From contig JAGZIN010000028.1 of the NCBI GenBank assembly GCA_018366195.1, forward strand, positions 1 to 28,963: a stretch of DNA of 28,963 nucleotides, written 5' to 3'. Position numbers and translations under genes: made by a program. Positions 1 to 7,466 of this stretch are shown piece by piece. Under the pieces are notes generated by a model. That model searched no databases, had not been told where the DNA came from, and was given only the letters and a program-made list of their open reading frames with translations. The first letter of the stretch is position 1, and every line of letters begins with the position of its first letter. Source of the stretch: Butyricicoccus pullicaecorum. Its GTDB lineage: Bacteria; Bacillota; Clostridia; Oscillospirales; Butyricicoccaceae.

Positions 1-69
1 GGCTGGCAGATCGTATTACACGTTTGACGTGTCCGCGAGGATCAGAGGGCTTTGCCCGCATGTGAAATA

Positions 70-88
70 CCCCCGGCTTTGCCGGGGG
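70..88. terminator. GC-rich hairpin, probable bidirectional terminator
   Basis: The arms CCCCCGGC (70-77) and GCCGGGGG (81-88) form a perfect 8-bp stem with a TTT loop. On the plus strand it is followed by ATATTTATTTG, and on the minus strand by TATTTC. It lies 40 bases downstream of the pth stop codon, so it fits as the end of the pth transcript. It may also end a plus-strand gene that enters from outside the window. Confidence 0.6.
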
Positions 89-127
89 ATATTTATTTGA
101 TTACGCAGCCAACCATAAAGCTGCTTT

Positions 128-766
128 TTAGTGACCGTTGAATTTTTGCGCGGCAGAAGCCGTGCCGTTTGCTATGATTTCCGCAGCGGCCTCCATTGCC
201 CGCAGTGCTGTTTGATGCAGTACCGGAAGTTCTTCGGCAGAGAATTTGGAAAGCACCCAGTCGGCAAGGTCATAGTCAGGGTGCGGTTTTGCGCCGATTC
301 CGATTTTTACGCGGGGAAATAAATCTGAATTGAGGTGGTAGATGATATTTTTGACACCATTTTGACCGCCTGCGGAGCCTTTGGCACGCACCCGCAGCCT
401 GCCAACAGGCAGGGAAATGTCATCGAACAGCACCAGAATACGCTCCGGCGGGATTTTATAGAAGGAAGCGGCATCACGCACTGCTTCACCGGACAGATTC
501 ATAAAGGTTTGAGGTTTCATGAACAGGACGCGCTTGCCACCCAGCGTACCGTTCCCAACCAGTGCTTTGAACTTCATCTGGCTGATGCGCTGACCGGTCT
601 TGGCGCAATAGGCATCAAGTGCACAAAAGCCTGCGTTGTGTCGCGTGTTTTCGTACTGGCTGCCGGGATTGCCAAGCCCCACAACCAGCCATTCAACGGG
701 ACCGGTCTCCTGCTCTTTGTCAGCGCGTTCCTGCGCGAGCTGATCGAAGATATCGAAAATTGACAT
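128..766 (-). CDS. pth: Peptidyl-tRNA hydrolase
   Basis: The enzyme cleaves the ester bond of peptidyl-tRNAs that drop off ribosomes and so recycles tRNA in the cytosol. The 212-residue product has the Pth core: VVGLGNPG (residues 28-35), RHNAG with the likely catalytic His43, the KPQTFMNLSG block near 84-93, and FDD with Asp115/Asp116. The start is supported by an AAGGAGT ribosome-binding site. The conserved core begins only near residue 26, so there is an N-terminal extension of about 25 charged residues. The usual GGHNG motif reads GGQNG, with Gln135 in place of the usual substrate-contact His. Both deviations look like lineage variation, because the catalytic His and Asp are kept. The gene lies downstream of fakA, separated from it by a hairpin at 784-808. 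Confidence 0.95.
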   Translation of the reverse strand: MSIFDIFDQLAQERADKEQETGPVEWLVVGLGNPGSQYENTRHNAGFCALDAYCAKTGQRISQMKFKALVGNGTLGGKRVLFMKPQTFMNLSGEAVRDAASFYKIPPERILVLFDDISLPVGRLRVRAKGSAGGQNGVKNIIYHLNSDLFPRVKIGIGAKPHPDYDLADWVLSKFSAEELPVLHQTALRAMEAAAEIIANGTASAAQKFNGH

Positions 767-783
767 GATATGACTCCTTGGAA

Positions 784-808
784 AAGGCTCCCCGAATCGG
801 GGAGCCTT
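784..808 (-). terminator. Intrinsic terminator-like hairpin after fakA
   Basis: AAGGCTCCCC (784-793) and GGGGAGCCTT (799-808) form a 10-bp stem with a 5-nt loop. Read on the minus strand, the stem leads into TTTTCC. It lies between the fakA stop codon and the pth ribosome-binding site, which starts only a few bases later. It may attenuate pth rather than isolate it. On the plus strand the stem is followed by GTATTTTTTCG, so it could work in both directions. Confidence 0.65.
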
Positions 809-819
809 GTATTTTTTCG

Positions 820-2469
820 TTACTCAACTGACAGAATGTAATAGTAAACGGGCTGACCGCCGTTGATGACGGTGATTTCTAAATCGTGATTTTCCCGAAG
901 GAACATTTCTTCCAGCTTTACCGCTTCTTCCTCGGAAACACCCTCTCCATAAATGATGGTTGCAAAGGTGCTGTCCGGGTGCACCAGCTCACGTACCAGC
1001 TTTTTCAGCACGTCATGCGGGCGCTTGCTGTTTGCTGTCAGTCTGCCCTCACACAGCGCGAGGTATTCACCTTCCTTGATTTTCTTTCCGTCAAACTCGG
1101 AATTGCGCGCAGCATAGGTGACCTGTCCGGCGCGCACGCCGCCGATTGCCTGCTGCATGACCTCCGTGTTTTCGTCCTCCTCGGCTTCGCCGTCAAAGAC
1201 CAGAAGGGCAGAGATGCCTTGGGGGATATTTTTGGTCGGTATGATGACAACCTTCTTGTTTTCACACAAAACAGCCGCCTGTTGGGCTGCCATAATGATA
1301 TTTTTGTTGTTGGGGAACACGTAAACAACCTCTGCCGGTGTGCGGTCTACGGCGCGCAGAATGTCCTCGGTGGAGGGGTTCATGGTCTGTCCGCCCTGTA
1401 CAATTTCGTCACAGCCAAGGTCGCTGAATACGGCGTGCAGACCTTCTCCGGCAGCCACGGCAACAAAGCCGTATTTCTTTTCCGGCTCACGGATTTCACG
1501 GTCTTTGGGCGCTACGGTGCCCTCGATGACCTTTGCGGTGTGCTGCTCGCGCATATTTTCAATTTTGATGGTCAGCAGCGGTCCGAACTTCAGACCCTCC
1601 TCAAGCACCTTGTTGGGCTGGTCGGTGTGCACATGTACCTTGACAATATCATCGTCCTCCACAACAACGAGAGAGTCGCCGATTTCGCCGAGGAGCGCAC
1701 GCATACGTCCGACGTTGCGCGCCTTGTCCTTGCGTGCCGCGATGAACTCTGTGCAGTAGGTGAAGGTGATATCCTCGTCCTGAATGGCACCGAAATCTGC
1801 CGTGGACGCAGAGGACGCGCTTGGTTCGATTTTGCGCTCCTTTTGAATCCCGCGGAATGCGTCAAACATACCTTCGAAGATGACAAGGAAACCGAATCCG
1901 CCGGCATCTACCACGCCCGCCTTTTCAAGCACCGGATTTTGCTTTGTGGTTTCGGCAAGTGCGGTCTGTCCGCGTTCCAGCACGGCTTCGAATACCTCGT
2001 GAACCGAAAGCGCCGGATTGCTCTGACACAGCTCCACAGCATGCTGTGCAGCAACACGAGTCACTGTGAGGATTGTGCCCTCAGCGGGTTTCATAACGGC
2101 TTTGTACGCCGTTTCAACCCCCTCACGCAGCGCAATGGCGAAGTCACAGCCATCGGCATCGTTCTTTTCGTGCAGCTTTTTTGCCATGCCGCGGAACAGC
2201 AGCGAAAGGATAACACCCGAATTGCCGCGTGCGCCGCGCAGCAGGGCAGAAGCGGTCGCATCAACCGCTTTTGCCAAGGTCGGCTCGGTCAGACGCTGCA
2301 TTTCCTCTCTTGCCGCCTGCATGGTCATAGACATATTGGTGCCTGTATCTCCATCGGGAACAGGGAATACGTTTAGCTCATTTGCCTGCTCCTTTTTCTC
2401 AGCGATGGCAAGGGCACCCTCCATCACCATTTGCTGAAAGAGCAGCCCAGTGATTTTCTGGTCATTCAT
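820..2469 (-). CDS. fakA: DAK2/DegV-type fatty acid kinase, YloV/FakA family
   Basis: The 549-residue protein has an N-terminal DhaL-like (DAK2) nucleotide-binding domain with VPDGDTGTN (residues 37-45), whose aspartates bind Mg-ATP, and RGARGNSGVI further on. A middle linker and a C-terminal YloV-type domain follow. In characterised Firmicutes this family is FakA, the ATP-binding subunit that phosphorylates fatty acids presented by FakB (DegV) proteins, feeding phospholipid synthesis. No fakB is visible in this window. The start has a GAGGAG motif about 11 bases upstream. The gene follows yloU by 24 bases, a conserved Firmicute pair. The kinase role is inferred from the family; older annotation would say dihydroxyacetone kinase-like. 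Confidence 0.88.
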   Translation of the reverse strand: MNDQKITGLLFQQMVMEGALAIAEKKEQANELNVFPVPDGDTGTNMSMTMQAAREEMQRLTEPTLAKAVDATASALLRGARGNSGVILSLLFRGMAKKLHEKNDADGCDFAIALREGVETAYKAVMKPAEGTILTVTRVAAQHAVELCQSNPALSVHEVFEAVLERGQTALAETTKQNPVLEKAGVVDAGGFGFLVIFEGMFDAFRGIQKERKIEPSASSASTADFGAIQDEDITFTYCTEFIAARKDKARNVGRMRALLGEIGDSLVVVEDDDIVKVHVHTDQPNKVLEEGLKFGPLLTIKIENMREQHTAKVIEGTVAPKDREIREPEKKYGFVAVAAGEGLHAVFSDLGCDEIVQGGQTMNPSTEDILRAVDRTPAEVVYVFPNNKNIIMAAQQAAVLCENKKVVIIPTKNIPQGISALLVFDGEAEEDENTEVMQQAIGGVRAGQVTYAARNSEFDGKKIKEGEYLALCEGRLTANSKRPHDVLKKLVRELVHPDSTFATIIYGEGVSEEEAVKLEEMFLRENHDLEITVINGGQPVYYYILSVE

Positions 2470-2493
2470 GTTGTGTATTACTCCTCTTTTCTG

Positions 2494-2844
2494 TCAGTCT
2501 GCTTTGATGCTCTCAACGTAGATATCCACGTTTTTGACATCGATTCCCGTCAGCTGTTCGACGTGATAGCGAACCTCGCTGATGATTGAACGGCATACAG
2601 AGGCGATATTGATTCCGTGATCGACAGCAATATGCAAATCAATATTGATGCCGCCGTCGGGTGCTTCGGAGATTTTGACACCACGGCTCATGTTTTCCCG
2701 ACGCAGCAGATGGGCAACACCGTCTGCCACCGAGCGAACCGTCATGCCCTTGACCCCGAAGCAGGAAGATGCTGCATAGCCTGCAATGCCTGCCATGACA
2801 TCGGACGCAATCTCGATATATCCAAGTTCATTGTTGATTCTCAT
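2494..2844 (-). CDS. yloU: Asp23/Gls24 family envelope stress protein, YloU type
   Basis: This is a small 116-residue Asp23/Gls24-type protein. The N-terminal stretch EIASDVMAGIAGYAASSCFG (roughly residues 11-30) and the C-terminal SEVRYHVEQLTG segment are typical of the family. It has no signal peptide or membrane span. Family members are cytoplasmic and linked to envelope stress or membrane-associated networks, but the biochemical role of YloU is not settled. A GGGAGG ribosome-binding site precedes the ATG. It is the first gene of the yloU-fakA(-pth) leftward unit. In many Firmicutes rpmB lies divergently beside it; here lexA takes that place. Confidence 0.85.
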   Translation of the reverse strand: MRINNELGYIEIASDVMAGIAGYAASSCFGVKGMTVRSVADGVAHLLRRENMSRGVKISEAPDGGINIDLHIAVDHGINIASVCRSIISEVRYHVEQLTGIDVKNVDIYVESIKAD

Positions 2845-2895
2845 AAGTACCTCCCGGAAATGAAACCGTTCAGGGCTTGGCGCATCTGCCCAAAC

Positions 2896-2925
2896 CCGTA
2901 TGTTTTACGGATATGCTTTGCATAT
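2896..2925 (-). promoter_or_regulatory. Two small inverted repeats in the yloU upstream region
   Basis: CCGTA/TACGG (2896-2900, 2906-2910) is directly followed by ATATGC-TTT-GCATAT (2911-2925). They lie 50-80 bases upstream of yloU. A weak minus-strand promoter is possible further up: -35 at 2964-2969 (TTGTTT) and -10 at 2943-2948 (TATAAA), spacing 15. The repeats would then be in the 5' leader and could be an operator or an RNA hairpin pair. Confidence 0.3.
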
Positions 2926-3070
2926 ATGTACCTATTTTCTATTTTATAACACTTTGCATAAATAAACAAGAGGATTTTTGCAGCTTCTCGCAAAAACGGG
3001 CAAGCGTTCCGGCGGCAGCAGAACAAGCCCGGAATCGGCATGGAGATTTTTGACGATATGCAACAAAGGT

Positions 3071-3099
3071 TTGCTTTTTTGACCGAATTCGGATATAAT
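3071..3099 (+). promoter_or_regulatory. Promoter of lexA-recG
   Basis: A perfect extended -10 element TATAAT lies at 3094-3099, with TTGCTT at 3071-3076 as a moderate -35 at 17-bp spacing. The start of transcription would fall near 3105, just ahead of the LexA box at 3114-3127. Confidence 0.5.
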
Positions 3100-3113
3100 A
3101 AATGCAGATAAGC

Positions 3114-3127
3114 AGAACATATTTTCG
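3114..3127 (+). promoter_or_regulatory. LexA (SOS) box controlling lexA-recG
   Basis: AGAACATATTTTCG has one mismatch to the Gram-positive core GAAC-ATAT-GTTC (GAACATATTTTC here). It lies about 10 bases after the predicted transcription start of lexA, where a bound repressor would block transcription. This fits autoregulation of lexA and damage induction of recG. Confidence 0.65.
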
Positions 3128-3190
3128 GTTTGGGCTGCGGACTTCCCAGAAGGCTGGTAGAACCCCCAAAAAAATTTGGAAAGGTACTAT

Positions 3191-3790
3191 ATGGATAACT
3201 TAAACGAAAAGCAAAGACAAATCCTGAAATACATTGCAGAGGCAACTGCACGGCAGGGCTATCCGCCCTCCGTGCGTGAGATTGGGAAGCATGTCGGGCT
3301 GCGCTCGTCCTCGTCGGTGCATGCCCATCTCATGAAGCTGCGCGAGGAAGGCTATCTGGAGCAGGAGACACGCAAAACCCGCTCGCTGGTGGTCAAGGGC
3401 GTGGCGGCAGCCGTGCCGCAGGTGCCGATTCTGGGCAGAGTGACAGCGGGAGCACCTGTTTTGGCGGTACAGGCGGTGGAAGGCTATCTGCCCTATGAGC
3501 CTGCGGACAGAACCGGAGCGTATTTTGCCCTGCGCATCGTGGGAGACTCTATGACACAAGCGGGAATTCTCGACGGGGATTATATCATTGTGCGCCAGCA
3601 GGAATTTGCCAAACACGGTCAGATTGTGGTCGCGCTTTTGGACGATGAGGCAACCTGTAAGACCTTTGCCGTAGAGGACGGGCATGTATGGCTTTTGCCG
3701 GAAAATCCAGCATATTCTCCGATTGACGGACAAAATGCCCGCATTTTGGGTGTGGTTACTGCGCTGCACAGGGAGTTTGCAGGCGTATGA
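3191..3790 (+). CDS. lexA: LexA repressor
   Basis: This SOS master repressor binds operators as a dimer and cleaves itself when RecA filaments form. The 199-residue protein has an N-terminal winged helix (PPSVREIGKHVGLRSSSSVH, about 25-44). It has an Ala86-Gly87 cleavage site in VTAGAP. The C-terminal S24 peptidase domain carries Ser120 (GDSM) and Lys157 (TCKTF) as the catalytic pair. The start ATG at 3191 is chosen because GGAAAGG ends 6 bases before it; an in-frame TTG at 3176 lacks a site. It overlaps recG by four bases (ATGA). A LexA box and promoter precede it. Confidence 0.96.
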   Translation: MDNLNEKQRQILKYIAEATARQGYPPSVREIGKHVGLRSSSSVHAHLMKLREEGYLEQETRKTRSLVVKGVAAAVPQVPILGRVTAGAPVLAVQAVEGYLPYEPADRTGAYFALRIVGDSMTQAGILDGDYIIVRQQEFAKHGQIVVALLDDEATCKTFAVEDGHVWLLPENPAYSPIDGQNARILGVVTALHREFAGV

Positions 3791-5820
3791 ACGGGCAGGA
3801 CAGTGTTGGCGTGGTTCGGGGCATCGGCGCCAAAAAACAGGCTTTGCTGAAAAAGCTATCCATCTGCACCCTGCACGATGCGCAGGCATTTTATCCGCGG
3901 GATTATGAGGACCGAACCAATATTGTGCCCATTTCTGAGTTGACCGATGGTCAAAAGGCAGCGATTTATGCGGTGGTGGAAACTGCCCCTGAGACGCGCC
4001 GGATCCGGCAGGGGCTGGAGCTTACCCGTGTGCGCGTTTGCGACAGCACGGGCAGGCTGTGGCTGACCTACTATAACAACCCTTATGGCACGTCGCTTCT
4101 GCATGTGGGCAGTGCTTATATCTTTTACGGCAAGATACAGAGAATCGGACCCATTCAGAATATGGTTGCTCCGGTCAGTGAGCCGGTGCGAAATGGCGTA
4201 CTGCCGCCGCGCCGCCTGTATCCCATCTATCCGCTGACGGCGGGACTGACCCAGCGCGATATGCAGCGCGTGGCGGAGGCGGCGCTTGCCGTGCCGGCAG
4301 AGCCGGAATGGCTGCCGGAAGATATCATGCGGCGGAATCAGCTCCTGTCCCATGCAGAGGCACTGCGGCAGATTCATCAGCCCCAGACAGTCTGCGAGGT
4401 ACAGGCTGCAAGACGGCGGCTGATTTTCGAGGAGCTGTTTTTGTTATGCTGCGGGCTGGCACGGCTCAAAGACCGCCGCACCGGAATTGCCGGACTGTCC
4501 TTCTCTGAGGGCACACCGGAGGACTTTTGGAAGCTTCTGCCCTTTGCGCCCACCGGCGCACAGCGCCGCGCGGCGCAGGAAATCTGGCAGGACGTGCAGC
4601 AAGGACGTCCGATGAATCGTCTGGTACAGGGCGACGTCGGCTCGGGCAAAACCGTTCTGGCTGCTGTTCTTTGTTATCTTGCGGCGCAGAATGGCTATCA
4701 GTCGGCAATCATGGCACCGACTGAAATTCTTGCCGCCCAGCACATGGAATCGCTTGCACCGATTTTTGAACAGGTGGGAATTCAGTGTATCCTGCTGCTA
4801 GGCTCAATGAGTGCCAAGCAAAAGGCAGAATGTAAGGCGACAATTGCAGCAGGAGCGGTGCAGGTCGTGATTGGCACACATGCGCTCATTCAAAAAGACG
4901 TATCGTTTGACAGACTGGGGGCGGTGGTGGTTGATGAACAGCACCGCTTTGGCGTGGCGCAGCGTGCCATGCTCCACGACAAGGGGCAGACACCGCATGT
5001 GCTGGTGATGTCTGCCACGCCGATTCCCCGTACCCTTGCCCTCATTCTCTATGGAGATTTGGACGTGTCCGTGGTGGACGAGCTGCCGCCCGGACGCACA
5101 CCAGTACCAACTTTTGCTGTGGGAGAATCCATGCGCCAGCGCATTGAAGCTTTTATCGAAAAGCAAATCCGAGCGGGTGGACAGGTCTATATCGTCTGTC
5201 CGCGCGTGGAGGAGGGAGAGCTTCCGGTCAAAAGCGCAGAGGCACACAGCGCCGCGCTGCAAAAAAGCTTGCCGCATCGCCGCATTGCCGTTCTGCATGG
5301 CAAGATGAAGGCTGCTGAAAAAGAGGCTGTCATGCATCGTTTTGCTGCGGGGGCGCTGGATATCTTGGTGGCAACCACGGTGATTGAAGTCGGGGTCAAT
5401 GTACCCAATGCCAGCCTGATGGTCATTGAGGACGCAGACCGCTTTGGTCTGTCTCAGCTGCATCAGCTGCGCGGACGGGTGGGACGCGGTACCCGACAGT
5501 CTTACTGCATTTGTTTTGGTGCAGACAAGGGGGAGCAGGCAAGAGAACGCCTGAGCGTGCTTTGCAGCACCAATGATGGATTCGAAATTGCCCGTGCTGA
5601 CCTTGCGCATCGCGGCCCCGGAGATTTCTTTGGCAAGCGGCAGCATGGCTTGCCTATGCTTCGGCTCGCTGACCTTGCCGCCGACCTGACCCTGCTGCAA
5701 GCAGCAAAGGACGAAGCCGATGACCTGCTGACACGAGACCCTCTGCTGCTCGATACACCTGCCCTGCGTGAGCGGGTGCAGCAGATGTTCTCTGACCGTG
5801 CGGAGGAAATCTTTAACTGA
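3787..5820 (+). CDS. recG: ATP-dependent DNA helicase RecG
   Basis: RecG remodels stalled replication forks and branched recombination intermediates. The 677-residue protein has the N-terminal wedge (OB-fold) region, then Walker A GDVGSGKT (282-289), the DEQH box (383-386), SATPIPRTLAL (motif III region), and the C-terminal helicase half with TTVIEVGVNVPNAS and QLRGRVGRG. The length matches the family. Its ATG overlaps the lexA stop codon, so the two are translationally coupled and would be induced together by DNA damage. In many Firmicutes recG lies downstream of fakA on the same strand; here it is on the other side of a divergent promoter. Confidence 0.97.
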   Translation: MNGQDSVGVVRGIGAKKQALLKKLSICTLHDAQAFYPRDYEDRTNIVPISELTDGQKAAIYAVVETAPETRRIRQGLELTRVRVCDSTGRLWLTYYNNPYGTSLLHVGSAYIFYGKIQRIGPIQNMVAPVSEPVRNGVLPPRRLYPIYPLTAGLTQRDMQRVAEAALAVPAEPEWLPEDIMRRNQLLSHAEALRQIHQPQTVCEVQAARRRLIFEELFLLCCGLARLKDRRTGIAGLSFSEGTPEDFWKLLPFAPTGAQRRAAQEIWQDVQQGRPMNRLVQGDVGSGKTVLAAVLCYLAAQNGYQSAIMAPTEILAAQHMESLAPIFEQVGIQCILLLGSMSAKQKAECKATIAAGAVQVVIGTHALIQKDVSFDRLGAVVVDEQHRFGVAQRAMLHDKGQTPHVLVMSATPIPRTLALILYGDLDVSVVDELPPGRTPVPTFAVGESMRQRIEAFIEKQIRAGGQVYIVCPRVEEGELPVKSAEAHSAALQKSLPHRRIAVLHGKMKAAEKEAVMHRFAAGALDILVATTVIEVGVNVPNASLMVIEDADRFGLSQLHQLRGRVGRGTRQSYCICFGADKGEQARERLSVLCSTNDGFEIARADLAHRGPGDFFGKRQHGLPMLRLADLAADLTLLQAAKDEADDLLTRDPLLLDTPALRERVQQMFSDRAEEIFN

Positions 5821-5832
5821 GTGATGTCTGTC

Positions 5833-5873
5833 CGGTTTCTCTGGCTGTTTCCCCTGCGGGGGGCTGGAAACCG
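5833..5873 (+). other. Stem-loop after recG, no T-tract
   Basis: CGGTTTC (5833-5839) pairs with GAAACCG (5867-5873), with CCCC/GGGG pairing available inside the loop. The decamer TGTCCGGTTT occurs twice (5829-5838 and 5881-5890). No T-run follows, so a Rho-independent terminator is not clear. It is the only candidate end signal for lexA-recG. Confidence 0.3.
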
Positions 5874-5900
5874 CATGACCTGTCCGGTTTGCGCAAATAC

Positions 5901-5929
5901 TTGCAATTACAGGGCGAATCAGTTACAAT
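5901..5929 (+). promoter_or_regulatory. Promoter of the nusB-tsaD2-xseAB-ispA operon
   Basis: TTGCAA (5901-5906) and TACAAT (5924-5929) have a 17-bp spacing, which is a good sigma-A promoter. Transcription would begin near 5936, about 40 bases before the nusB start codon. The same -35 sequence occurs in front of the OLE-like RNA and trpS. Confidence 0.6.
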
Positions 5930-5977
5930 GAAAAAAATAAAAAAATTGTGATGGCACATAGATTATGGAGGATTGCT

Positions 5978-6448
5978 GTGAGCACGAAGAAAGCAGGCGT
6001 GAGCCGGAAAAAAGCAAGAGAAATTGCACTGCATTTGATTTTTGAACTGGGATTTGGTGCATTTGAGGCAGAAAATGTAATGACAGAGCGCTTAGATGAG
6101 GAAATCATGCGCTCGATTGGCAGCGAAATCGCGCTCTATGCAGGTCCGCTCGATGCCGTCCAGACAAAGTATATTGTCACGGTGGTCAAGGGAGTGGCTG
6201 AGCATCTCGAAGCGCTGGATACCCAAATTGCCCAGAATGCAAAGGGCTGGACGCTGTCCCGCCTGTCCCGTATCACCATGGCAATCCTGCGGCTGGCTCT
6301 GTATGAAATGGAGTATGTGGAGGACGTGCCGGTGGGCGCTGCCATCAATGAAGCCGTTGAGCTTGCAAAGGTGTATGACTCGGAAGAAACAGCGGCATTT
6401 ATCAATGGTGTTTTGGGCGCGGTGGCACGCAATGCGGAGCAGGTATGA
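5978..6448 (+). CDS. nusB: Transcription antitermination factor NusB
   Basis: NusB binds boxA RNA with NusE (ribosomal protein S10) and supports antitermination of rRNA operons. The 156-residue protein has the helical NusB fold: an N-terminal RKKAREIALHLIFEL segment and the C-terminal conserved NEAVELAKVYDSEETAAFIN block. The GTG at 5978 is chosen as start because GGAGG (5967-5971) lies 6 bases before it; the upstream in-frame start at 5948 would include that site in the coding sequence. It is the first gene of the cluster and overlaps the next gene by four bases (ATGA). Confidence 0.94.
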   Translation: MSTKKAGVSRKKAREIALHLIFELGFGAFEAENVMTERLDEEIMRSIGSEIALYAGPLDAVQTKYIVTVVKGVAEHLEALDTQIAQNAKGWTLSRLSRITMAILRLALYEMEYVEDVPVGAAINEAVELAKVYDSEETAAFINGVLGAVARNAEQV

Positions 6449-7404
6449 AGCGATATTATTTGGGCATTGATACCTCCAATTACCGCACCTCTGCCGCGCT
6501 CTACGCGCCCGAGGACGGAAGCTGGGAAAACCGCGGCAGGCTGCTTGATGTGCCGGAGGGAACGATTGGACTGCGGCAGTCCGATGCCGTCTTTCAGCAC
6601 AGTCTGCATCTGCATGAGATGATTGCGGCACTGCCCGCGGGCATTGCCGGTGAAATTGAAGCAGTCGGCGTTTCGATTGCGCCGCGTGCGGTCAGCGGCT
6701 CTTACATGCCATGCTTTCTGGTTGGGCAAAACATGGCGGCAGGCATTGCCCATATTTTGGGTGTGCCGCTCTATGTCTGCTCGCATCAAATCGGTCATGT
6801 CGCAGCGGCGGCACTGTCCGCAGGGGTGCTGGACTGGCTGAGCACGCAGGATTTTTACGCTTGGCATGTATCGGGCGGTACGACCGAGCTTTTGCGCGTG
6901 TCTGCCGGACGAGACCGTGGCGGTTTGCCTTGTGCGGACTGCATCGGCGGCACCAACGATTTGGCGGCAGGACAGCTCGTTGACCGCACGGGAGCGCTTT
7001 TGGGTCTGCCATTTCCGGCAGGGGAAGCGCTCGAACAGCTGGCAGAACGGGCAGACCGTGAGCTGCACTTCCGTCCCAAGGTGGAAAACAGCACCTTTTC
7101 TCTGTCCGGCATGGAAAATAAGGTCAAGGAGCTGTATGCCAAGCAGACCGCACCCGAAAACATCGCAGCGTTTGTTATGCGCACAATTGCGTGTGCGTTG
7201 GAGCGGGCAACGACGCAGGCATACCAAAAGCAGGCGCTGCCGGTTCTGTGTGCGGGCGGCGTGATGAGCAACCGCTTTTTGCAGCGGTATATGGCAGAGC
7301 GCTTTGAGGCGCGGTTTGCAGAGCCGGTGCTTTCGGGAGACAATGCCGTTGGCGTGGCGGTCACGGCATCTTTGCAGCATTTGGCGCAGACAGCACAGCA
7401 ATAG
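6445..7404 (+). CDS. TsaD/Kae1-like paralogue (peptidase M22 family)
   Basis: The 319-residue protein has the ASKHA ATPase fold of the Kae1/TsaD family. It shows an N-terminal GIDTSNYRTSAAL phosphate loop, HQIGH with the metal-binding pair His114/His118, HVSGGTTELL (about 141-150), GGTNDLAAGQLVD, and a C-terminal AGGVMSNRF. True TsaD, which makes the t6A modification of tRNA with TsaB and TsaE, usually has ETSCDETA at its N-terminus and HLEGH at the metal site. This protein differs at both places. Clostridia often carry such a second copy between nusB and xseA, with a standard tsaD elsewhere. It is translationally coupled to nusB. The function is unknown; a t6A role is possible only if no other tsaD exists in the genome. 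Confidence 0.8.
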   Translation: MKRYYLGIDTSNYRTSAALYAPEDGSWENRGRLLDVPEGTIGLRQSDAVFQHSLHLHEMIAALPAGIAGEIEAVGVSIAPRAVSGSYMPCFLVGQNMAAGIAHILGVPLYVCSHQIGHVAAAALSAGVLDWLSTQDFYAWHVSGGTTELLRVSAGRDRGGLPCADCIGGTNDLAAGQLVDRTGALLGLPFPAGEALEQLAERADRELHFRPKVENSTFSLSGMENKVKELYAKQTAPENIAAFVMRTIACALERATTQAYQKQALPVLCAGGVMSNRFLQRYMAERFEARFAEPVLSGDNAVGVAVTASLQHLAQTAQQ

Positions 7405-7466
7405 TCGGCAGGCGTACGGTGCTCTGCCTTTGTGACGAACAAACGGAATCTGACAGGGAGATACCT

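Noticed and set aside
1..65. Possible C-terminus of a plus-strand gene (ending ARM at 60-62, stop TGA 63-65) or start of a minus-strand gene (ATG at 61).
   Set aside because: Both frames are open but too short, and no family motif is visible. The sequence outside the window is needed.
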